Translations under genes and position numbers: made by a program
Source: an uncultured Roseburia sp.
Lineage (GTDB): Bacteria; Bacillota; Clostridia; Lachnospirales; Lachnospiraceae
NCBI GenBank assembly: GCA_946055175.1
Contig: CAMGET010000080.1
Span: 1 to 6,372 of the forward strand
Reading direction: 5' to 3'
DNA length: 6,372 nt
The notes under the pieces: model-generated
What the model saw: only the letters and a program-made list of their open reading frames with translations
Databases searched by the model: none
What the model was told of the DNA's origin: nothing
Shown here: positions 1 through 6,372 of the stretch, piece after piece
How the letters are laid out: each line of letters starts with the position of its first letter
Numbering within the stretch: the first letter of the stretch is position 1

Positions 1-112
1 GCTCACACTAAGCGCGGATTTACTTCCGGAATCAGGTGAGTTAGAAGAACTTGTTGCAAGGATTGAAGCAGAAGAAGGCATTCATTATGTAAGGATTCTT
101 GGTCATGAATAA
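1..112 (+). CDS. C-terminal end of a probable ACT-domain protein (PheB-like), partial
   Basis: An open frame enters from the left edge, is read from base 2, and ends at TAA 110-112, leaving 36 visible residues. The tail contains LEELVARIEAEEGIHYVRIL, which fits the last helix and strand of an ACT domain, the small ligand-binding fold that often senses amino acids. In many clostridia a short ACT-domain protein of the PheB/UPF0735 type lies directly upstream of hom, and that neighbourhood is the main reason for the call. The stop is 24 bases before the hom start, so the two are probably cotranscribed. The family's exact function is unsettled; a role in amino-acid-responsive control is inferred from the ACT fold only. 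The N-terminus is outside the window, so another ACT-bearing protein, such as an aspartokinase end, cannot be fully excluded. Confidence 0.6.
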   Translation, partial: LTLSADLLPESGELEELVARIEAEEGIHYVRILGHE

Positions 113-136
113 CAGAAAAGAGAGGCTTAACAAAGT

Positions 137-1336
137 ATGATTAAGGTAGCGGTTATGGGATTTGGAACCATTGGTTCCGGTGTGGTAGAGGTTCTTTCCA
201 TCAATAGAGAAAGTATTGCAAAGCGTGTGGGTGATACCATTGATGTGAAGTATGTATTAGATTTGCGCGATTTTGAAGGACACCCGATTCAGAAGAAAAT
301 CGTGCATGATTACAGGAGGATTGTAGAAGATAAAGAAGTATCGATTGTTGTGGAAACGATGGGTGGCGTGGAACCTGCTTATACATTTGTAAAAGCGATG
401 TTAGAAGCAGGAAAGCATGTGACAACTTCTAATAAAGCACTGGTAGCAGAAAAAGGAGCAGAGTTATTGGAAATCGCAAAGGCACATCAGGTGAATTTCC
501 AGTTTGAAGCCAGTGTAGGTGGAGGTATTCCGATTATTCGCCCGTTAAAAAGTTGTTTAACGGCAGATGTGATAGAAGAAATTACAGGTATCATTAACGG
601 AACAACCAACTATATGCTGACAGAGATGTCGGAGAAAGGTACCGATTTTGATGACGTATTAAAAGATGCACAGGCAAAAGGCTATGCAGAAAAAGATCCG
701 ACTGCAGATATTGAAGGCTATGATGCAGGCAGAAAAATTGCAATTTTAACCTCTCTTGTAGCAGGGCAGCAGGTCGACTTTGAAGATATTCATACAGAGG
801 GAATCTCTCATATTACAAGTACGGATATTAAATATGCAAAGTCTATGGGTCGTGCCATCAAACTGCTTGCTACCAGTAAACATGTGGGAGATGGTTATGC
901 CGCAATGGTTGCTCCATTTTTGCTTAACTCAAAGCATCCGCTATTTAGCGTAAACGGTGTGTTTAATGCGATTTTTGTAAAAGGAAATGTGCTCGGGGAT
1001 GCCATGTTTTATGGCAGCGGAGCCGGAAAACTTCCAACAGCCAGCGCAGTTGTAGCCGATATTGTGGAAATGGCAAAACATATGGATAAACATATTCCAA
1101 TCGAATGGCGCAGGGAGAAATTGGAACTGATTGATTATAAGGATTTTGACAATCGGTTCTTTGTGCGTACAAATGAGTCGGAAGAGGCGGTTAAGGAAGT
1201 GTTCGGTGAAGTAGAATTTGTAAAGGCAGAAGATGTAACCGGAGAGGTTGGTTTTGTGACCTCGGTAATGCCGGAATCTGAATTTGAAACGAGAGCTGCA
1301 AAACTGGCTGTCATTCAGAAAATTCGTGTGAAATAG
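137..1336 (+). CDS. hom: Homoserine dehydrogenase
   Basis: This cytosolic enzyme reduces aspartate semialdehyde to homoserine with NAD(P)H, at the branch point to threonine and methionine. The Rossmann nucleotide-binding loop GFGTIG is at residues 8-13. SNKALVA with Lys100, the ASVGGGIP stretch at 125-132 and GIINGTTNYM at 151-160 are family hallmarks. The catalytic block at 182-200 contains Glu185, Asp196 and Lys200, which align with yeast Glu208, Asp219 and Lys223. At 399 residues it is shorter than the roughly 430 of many Gram-positive Hom proteins. Residues about 340-397 look like a shrunken ACT domain (RFFVR, a helix, then VGFVTSVMP and a final helix and strand) without the usual D-x-PGVLA ligand-site motif. 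A purine stretch, agagagg at 119-125, lies 11 bases before the ATG, a somewhat long spacing. The ApgM-like gene follows after 19 bases, which points to an operon. Confidence 0.96.
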   Translation: MIKVAVMGFGTIGSGVVEVLSINRESIAKRVGDTIDVKYVLDLRDFEGHPIQKKIVHDYRRIVEDKEVSIVVETMGGVEPAYTFVKAMLEAGKHVTTSNKALVAEKGAELLEIAKAHQVNFQFEASVGGGIPIIRPLKSCLTADVIEEITGIINGTTNYMLTEMSEKGTDFDDVLKDAQAKGYAEKDPTADIEGYDAGRKIAILTSLVAGQQVDFEDIHTEGISHITSTDIKYAKSMGRAIKLLATSKHVGDGYAAMVAPFLLNSKHPLFSVNGVFNAIFVKGNVLGDAMFYGSGAGKLPTASAVVADIVEMAKHMDKHIPIEWRREKLELIDYKDFDNRFFVRTNESEEAVKEVFGEVEFVKAEDVTGEVGFVTSVMPESEFETRAAKLAVIQKIRVK

Positions 1337-1355
1337 GGAAGAAAAGAGGAAAAGT

Positions 1356-2558
1356 ATGAAATATCTGGTCATTCTTGGCGACGGTATGGCGGACCGCCCA
1401 ATTGAAAGTCTTGGAAATCAAACGCCATTAGAATATGCACATACACCGAAGATGGATGAACTTGCCGCAAAAGGTGAAATCGGTATGGTACATACCATCC
1501 CTGATGGAATGAAGCCGGGAAGCGATACAGCTAATTTATCAGTGTTGGGTTATAATCCGAGAAAGTTTTATTCCGGACGTTCTCCGTTAGAGGCACTTAG
1601 CATTGGTGTACCGATGAAGGATACCGATATTGCACTTCGCTGCAACATTGTAACGCTTTCCGAAGAGGAAGATTGTTATGAGGAACGTACCATTATTGAT
1701 CATAGCTCCGGTGAAATCAGTACAGAAGATTGTGCTGTTTTATTAGAGGCGGTTCGTAAAGAGTTGGAAACAGAAGAATTTAAATTTTATGTAGGCACAA
1801 GTTATCGCCACTGCCTGATTTGGGATAAGGGTGAAGTGGTGGATTTAGTGCAGCCGCATGATGTATTAGGCCAAAAAATAGGAGATAAATTACCGGAGAA
1901 TCCAAAACTTCGCGAAATGATGAAGCGAAGCTATGATATTCTGGTTAATCATCCAATCAATATCGAACGTAAGAAAAAGGGCTTAAACCCGGCAAACTCA
2001 TGTTGGTTCTGGGGCGCCGGCACCAAACCTGCACTTTATCCGTTTAAGGAGCGTGCACATGTGAATGGTGCCATGATTTCGGCTGTAGATTTGTTAAAGG
2101 GGATTGCGGTTGGTACTTCTATGAAGGTCATTGAAGTGGAAGGTGCAAACGGTGGTTTGGATACAAACTACGCCGGAAAAGCACAGGCAGCAATTGATGT
2201 GCTGACAAAGGATGGCTATGACTTTGTCTATGTGCATCTGGAAGGACCGGATGAAATGGGGCATCAGGGAAGCGTAGAGAAAAAAGTTAAGGCAATTGAG
2301 AACCTGGATGATAAGATTATTCGTCCGATTGTAGAAGGTTTAGAAGTAGCAGGTGAGGAATTCCGTATGGTGATTTTGCCGGATCATCCGACTCCAATCT
2401 GCATTCGTACGCATTCTGCAGAAAATGTACCATATCTTTTATATGATAGCAGAAAGCCACAGACAAATAGCTGGCATTATAATGAGAAGGAAGCAGCGGA
2501 GACAGGAAAGCTCATTGCAGAAGGCCACATGCTGATTGAATATTTGTTGGAAATGTAG
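1356..2558 (+). CDS. ApgM-family (COG3635) enzyme, probable non-canonical homoserine kinase
   Basis: This is a 400-residue alkaline-phosphatase-superfamily metalloenzyme of the archaeal-type cofactor-independent phosphoglycerate mutase family. The visible metal and catalytic residues are Asp9 (GDGMADRP), the nucleophile Ser56 (PGSDTANLSVLGYNP, 54-68), Asp299 and His303 (EGPDEMGHQG), Asp343 and His344 (PDHPTP), and His353 (RTHS). The set is complete, so the enzyme should be active. Automatic pipelines usually label such genes phosphoglycerate mutase. However, a bacterial subgroup (TIGR02535, as I recall it) has been proposed as homoserine kinase because it clusters with threonine genes. The direct hom neighbour and the PDHPTP...RTH form of the metal motif favour that reading here. 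No GHMP-type thrB is in the window. Its Shine-Dalgarno, agagga at 1345-1350, is 5 bases from the ATG. A terminator follows. Family membership is near certain; the substrate is an inference. Confidence 0.9.
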   Translation: MKYLVILGDGMADRPIESLGNQTPLEYAHTPKMDELAAKGEIGMVHTIPDGMKPGSDTANLSVLGYNPRKFYSGRSPLEALSIGVPMKDTDIALRCNIVTLSEEEDCYEERTIIDHSSGEISTEDCAVLLEAVRKELETEEFKFYVGTSYRHCLIWDKGEVVDLVQPHDVLGQKIGDKLPENPKLREMMKRSYDILVNHPINIERKKKGLNPANSCWFWGAGTKPALYPFKERAHVNGAMISAVDLLKGIAVGTSMKVIEVEGANGGLDTNYAGKAQAAIDVLTKDGYDFVYVHLEGPDEMGHQGSVEKKVKAIENLDDKIIRPIVEGLEVAGEEFRMVILPDHPTPICIRTHSAENVPYLLYDSRKPQTNSWHYNEKEAAETGKLIAEGHMLIEYLLEM

Positions 2559-2596
2559 TACTCTATAAGAAGGGTACGAACATATTTGGTTATCTT

Positions 2597-2627
2597 GGGA
2601 TTTGTGCCATTGGCGCAAATCCCTTTT
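2597..2627 (+). terminator. Rho-independent terminator after the hom unit
   Basis: A 12-bp stem pairs 2597-2608 (GGGATTTGTGCC) with 2612-2623 (GGCGCAAATCCC) around a 3-base ATT loop, with one G-T wobble. TTTT follows at once, and a further T-rich stretch reaches about 2636. It lies 38 bases past the stop of the ApgM-like gene and 35 bases before mtnN. There is no T run on the other side, so it acts on the plus strand only. The T tract is short and broken by AAG, so some read-through into mtnN is possible. Confidence 0.88.
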
Positions 2628-2638
2628 AAGTTTATTAG
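2610..2638 (+). promoter_or_regulatory. Weak candidate sigma-A promoter for mtnN
   Basis: TTGGCG (2610-2615) and TATTAG (2633-2638) each match the sigma-A -35 and -10 consensus at four of six positions, with an ideal 17-base spacer. Transcription would begin near 2645 and give a leader of about 18 bases that still includes the mtnN ribosome binding site. The -35 lies inside the terminator stem. AT-rich DNA yields such matches by chance, so this is tentative. It is the best candidate I found between the terminator and mtnN. Confidence 0.25.
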
Positions 2639-2662
2639 CCTTAAGGCGGAATGTGAGGAAAT

Positions 2663-3361
2663 ATGAAGAAAATCGGAATTATCGGAGCTATGGAGCTGGA
2701 AGTGGATACCTTAAAATCAAAAATGAATGTGAAATCTACTACGACAAGGGCTCGGATGGAATTTGTTGAGGGAACTTTAAATGGTGTGGAAGTAGTGGTT
2801 GTCAGAAGCGGTATCGGTAAAGTAAATGCCGGAATGTGTACACAGATTCTGGCAGATTTATTCGGGGTGACACACATTATTAATACAGGTGTGGCTGGCT
2901 CACTGGATGCAGAGATTAACATCGGAGATATCGTTATATCGACGGAAGTATTACAACATGACGTGGATGCTACAAATTTTGGCTATCAGCTGGGTGAGAT
3001 TCCGCAGATAGGAACCTTAAGCTTTCCGGCAGATGAGAAAATGGCAGCTTTGGCAAAGAATGTTTGTGAAAGAGTAAATACGGAGATTAAAGTATTTTCC
3101 GGTTTAATTGTAAGCGGAGACCAGTTTGTTGCGGATAAAGCGGTAAAGAAACGGATTACAGACAACTTCCATGGGCTTTGCACAGAGATGGAAGGAGCAG
3201 CTATCGGACAGGCAGCTTATTTAAACGGGATTCCGTTTGTTATTTTACGTGCGATTTCGGATAAGGCAGATGATTCTGCTGAAATGGATTATCCGACTTT
3301 TGAGCGCAAGGCGGCTGAGCACTGTGCAAAATTAGTCGAAGCATTTATTGCAGAATTATAG
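2663..3361 (+). CDS. mtnN: 5'-methylthioadenosine/S-adenosylhomocysteine nucleosidase
   Basis: This cytosolic hydrolase cleaves adenine from methylthioadenosine and S-adenosylhomocysteine. It thereby clears inhibitory by-products of SAM use and feeds methionine salvage and, where LuxS is present, AI-2 formation. The 232 residues equal the length of the E. coli enzyme and follow it almost throughout. MKKIGIIGAMELEV opens the protein with catalytic Glu13 (E. coli Glu12). SGIGKVNAG (49-57), NTGVAGS (74-80) and SGDQF (151-155) form the nucleoside pocket. TEMEGAA carries Met176 and Glu177 (E. coli Glu174), and RAISD ends in catalytic Asp200 (E. coli Asp197). The Shine-Dalgarno tgagga at 2654-2659 is close to the ATG. 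The terminator upstream separates it from hom, while glpK follows 32 bases downstream and may share its transcript. Confidence 0.96.
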   Translation: MKKIGIIGAMELEVDTLKSKMNVKSTTTRARMEFVEGTLNGVEVVVVRSGIGKVNAGMCTQILADLFGVTHIINTGVAGSLDAEINIGDIVISTEVLQHDVDATNFGYQLGEIPQIGTLSFPADEKMAALAKNVCERVNTEIKVFSGLIVSGDQFVADKAVKKRITDNFHGLCTEMEGAAIGQAAYLNGIPFVILRAISDKADDSAEMDYPTFERKAAEHCAKLVEAFIAEL

Positions 3362-3379
3362 GATACTCTTTTTATTCAC

Positions 3380-3386
3380 AGGAGGG
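3380..3386 (+). promoter_or_regulatory. Strong ribosome binding site of glpK
   Basis: AGGAGGG lies 7 bases before the ATG at 3394. It is the closest match to the anti-Shine-Dalgarno sequence in the window and suggests that glycerol kinase is translated more efficiently than its neighbours. It also fixes the glpK start. No convincing promoter is visible in the 32-base gap before the gene. Confidence 0.8.
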
Positions 3387-3390
3387 ATAA

Positions 3391-4904
<1,514 letters not shown>

Positions 4905-4905
<1 letters not shown>

Positions 4906-4910
4906 AAGGA
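4905..4910 (+). promoter_or_regulatory. Ribosome binding site that decides the PHP gene start
   Basis: AAAGGA lies 9 bases before the ATG at 4920, a good spacing, and overlaps the last base of the glpK stop codon. The competing ATG at 4962 has only AAGGA at 4956-4960, a single base away, which is too close to work well. This supports the upstream start. Confidence 0.55.
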
Positions 4911-4919
4911 ACGAGTGTT

Positions 4920-5720
4920 ATGTATCATTTTCCGACGTTTGATTTGTATTTATATAAGGACATGAAGTGCAATTTCCATACCCACACAACGCGTTGCAGG
5001 CATGCCACGGGAACAGAGCGTGAATATATTGAAAAGGCAATCGAAGCCGGGTATCAGATATTAGGTTTTTCGGACCATTCCCCATATCTTTTTGAGGAAG
5101 GACATGTATCGCCTTACCGTATGAAATTGGAAGAACTGGAAGGCTATATAAAAACGGTTGATAATTTAAAACAGGAATACAAAAAGGACATTCAGATTTT
5201 TACAGGTTTGGAGTTAGAGTTTCTGCCTAAGTATTTTGAAAAAACATTTCATGAGATAGAGCAGTATTCGTTGGACTATTTAATTCTGGGACAGCACTAT
5301 TTGGATGAGGAGTGCCCGGAGGATGGAGCCGGGTATGAATGGAGAGACGAAGAACGTCTGAAAACTTATATAGACAGGGTGATAGAGGCAATTGATACAG
5401 GGTACTTTTTGTATGTTGCACATCCGGATATCATTAATTATGTTGGTGATGAAGCAACTTATAAAAAGCATATGAAAAGGCTTGTAACAGAGTTTAAAAA
5501 ACATAACATGCCGATTGAGATTAATGTAAATGGGTGCCGTGAAAGAAGAATTTATCCGAATAAATATTTCATTGAATTGGGGATAGAAAACGGTAATGAT
5601 TTTATTGTCGGAGTGGATGCGCATTCACCGCAGGACCTTACAGATAGGGATACCTATCAGGAATGTTTGAATCTGGTGCCGGAAGTAATTATGTGGACCG
5701 GAGAAAGGCAGATAAAATGA
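4920..5720 (+). CDS. PHP-family phosphoesterase, probable histidinol-phosphatase (HisJ type)
   Basis: The 266-residue protein belongs to the PHP fold, trinuclear-metal phosphoesterases that include HisJ/HisK, which dephosphorylate histidinol phosphate in histidine synthesis. Visible metal and active-site residues are His20 and His22 (NFHTHT), His28 (CRHATG), Asp52 and His53 (FSDHSPY), Glu98 (GLELEF), His126 (GQHY), His168 (AHPD), and Asp233 and His235 (VDAHSP). The set is full and in the usual order, so an active enzyme is expected. No other his genes are nearby, so the substrate is inferred from family resemblance and could be another small phosphate ester. The start is uncertain: most family members begin right before the first HTH motif, matching the ATG at 4962, but the better-spaced ribosome site favours 4920 and adds 14 aromatic-rich residues. 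The gene follows glpK closely and overlaps the next gene by ATGA. Confidence 0.88.
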   Translation: MYHFPTFDLYLYKDMKCNFHTHTTRCRHATGTEREYIEKAIEAGYQILGFSDHSPYLFEEGHVSPYRMKLEELEGYIKTVDNLKQEYKKDIQIFTGLELEFLPKYFEKTFHEIEQYSLDYLILGQHYLDEECPEDGAGYEWRDEERLKTYIDRVIEAIDTGYFLYVAHPDIINYVGDEATYKKHMKRLVTEFKKHNMPIEINVNGCRERRIYPNKYFIELGIENGNDFIVGVDAHSPQDLTDRDTYQECLNLVPEVIMWTGERQIK

Positions 5721-6372
5721 AAAAATACGGAAGAAAAATATTGTTTACGCTATTCGTTTTAGCTGTGCTTGGTCTGATAGGAATAATGATTTATGAAACC
5801 CGTATGTTTCAAATCACTTCCTCCAAACGCCTGCAGGATTTATATGGAAAACAAATTGAAACCTATGTTAGTAACAGTGATGCCGATGGCGATGGAATCG
5901 ATGACCAGTCAGATATTTTGGAAAGTGCTATCAAGTATATTGAGACAAAACCAAGATACAAGAGCAAGTATTATATTTCCGGTTATCCGGATGATGGCTA
6001 TGGAGTTTGTACGGATGTTGTTGCAAATGCCCTGTTGGGAGCAGGATATGATTTAATGACACTTGTGGCTGATGATATTGCGACGAATCCAAATGACTAT
6101 GACATATTGGAACCGGATAGAAACATTGATTTTAGAAGAGTAAAAAACTTAAAGGTGTTTTTTAGAAATCATGCAATTTCTTTGACACTGGATGTGAATG
6201 ATATCGAAGAATGGCTGGGAGGAGATATTGTTATTTTTAAACAGCATATCGGAATTGTTTCTGACAGAAGAAATAAAAATGGCATTCCATACGTGATTCA
6301 TCATAATGACCCGATGCAGAAAAGCTATGAAGAGGATATCCTTGAAAAGCGTTCGGATATTGTAGGTCATTA
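5717..6372 (+). CDS. DUF1287 membrane-anchored protein with a calcium-type loop, partial at right edge
   Basis: The frame opens at ATG 5717 inside the ATGA overlap with the PHP gene's stop and is still open after 218 codons at the window end. AAAGG at 5704-5708 is 8 bases upstream, so translation is probably coupled. Residues 7-26 form one hydrophobic helix after a basic start (KKYGRK), which suggests a signal anchor with the rest outside the cell. Residues 55-66 (DADGDGIDDQSD) fit the thrombospondin type 3 / EF-hand-like pattern DxDxDGxxDxxD. From about residue 85 the sequence matches DUF1287 as I know it (E. coli YijF family): GYPDDGYGVCTDVV with Cys98, NIDFRRVKNL (136-145), GGDIVIF with HIGIVSD and His177, VIHHN (193-197), and EEDILE ending near IVGH. 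The Cys and His suggest an NlpC/P60-like papain-fold hydrolase, but the substrate is unknown. The end of the protein, likely only a short stretch, lies outside the window. Confidence 0.85.
   Translation, partial: MKKYGRKILFTLFVLAVLGLIGIMIYETRMFQITSSKRLQDLYGKQIETYVSNSDADGDGIDDQSDILESAIKYIETKPRYKSKYYISGYPDDGYGVCTDVVANALLGAGYDLMTLVADDIATNPNDYDILEPDRNIDFRRVKNLKVFFRNHAISLTLDVNDIEEWLGGDIVIFKQHIGIVSDRRNKNGIPYVIHHNDPMQKSYEEDILEKRSDIVGH

Noticed and set aside
941..1372. 143-residue minus-strand open frame
   Set aside because: It lies opposite hom, has no recognisable domain, and its composition is what the reverse of a coding gene would give. No ribosome site or independent context supports it.
2559..2662. 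Possible SAM or SAH riboswitch before mtnN
   Set aside because: The gap is only 104 bases and is accounted for by one simple hairpin with a T run. No multi-helix aptamer or conserved riboswitch core is visible.
3349..3367. Possible promoter (TTGCAG ... GATACT) before glpK
   Set aside because: The two elements are only about 7 bases apart, and no good -35 lies at 16-18 bases from TATAGG or GATACT.
5280..5624. 114-residue minus-strand open frame inside the PHP gene
   Set aside because: The plus frame carries the full set of PHP metal ligands across this stretch, so the reverse frame is incidental.
5793..6056. 87-residue plus-strand open frame
   Set aside because: It is out of frame with, and wholly inside, the DUF1287 gene that begins at 5717. 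Its translation has no recognisable features.
6149..6370. 73-residue minus-strand open frame at the right edge
   Set aside because: It is antisense to the conserved C-terminal half of the DUF1287 domain.

Overview
The window looks like ordinary chromosomal DNA of a low-to-moderate GC Gram-positive bacterium, most likely a clostridial gut anaerobe of the Lachnospiraceae type. This rests on all-plus-strand, tightly packed genes, purine-rich Shine-Dalgarno sequences, protein sequence character, and the pairing of an ACT-domain protein with homoserine dehydrogenase and an ApgM-like enzyme. The taxonomic call is an inference from style and gene content. There is no rRNA or other marker gene.

Layout. 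(1) Positions 1-2558 hold the end of a threonine/homoserine unit: the C-terminal 36 residues of a probable ACT-domain (PheB-like) protein, homoserine dehydrogenase (hom), and a 400-residue ApgM/COG3635 alkaline-phosphatase-superfamily protein. In this context the last is better read as a non-canonical homoserine kinase than as a glycolytic phosphoglycerate mutase. A strong 12-bp hairpin with a short T run closes the unit at 2597-2627. (2) Positions 2663-4905 hold MTA/SAH nucleosidase (mtnN) and glycerol kinase (glpK). A weak candidate promoter overlaps the terminator and could start this second unit. (3) Positions 4920-6372 hold a PHP-family phosphoesterase of the HisJ type. It overlaps by four bases (ATGA) a membrane-anchored DUF1287 protein that carries a calcium-type aspartate loop and runs off the right edge. 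This last gene was recognised by reading the frame through the window end.

How the genes fit together. The first unit makes homoserine and probably phosphohomoserine, the branch point to threonine and methionine. mtnN recycles the S-adenosylmethionine by-products MTA and SAH, so it is loosely linked to the methionine side. glpK feeds glycerol into glycolysis or lipid synthesis and has no glpF, glpD or glpO beside it. The PHP protein and the DUF1287 protein are translationally coupled, but no shared pathway is known to me.

I see no mobile element, CRISPR array, tRNA, rRNA, phage gene or convincing new system. The points most worth a second look are the ApgM-like putative homoserine kinase, the calcium-loop DUF1287 protein coupled to the PHP enzyme, and a glycerol kinase that lacks both well-known regulatory residues.
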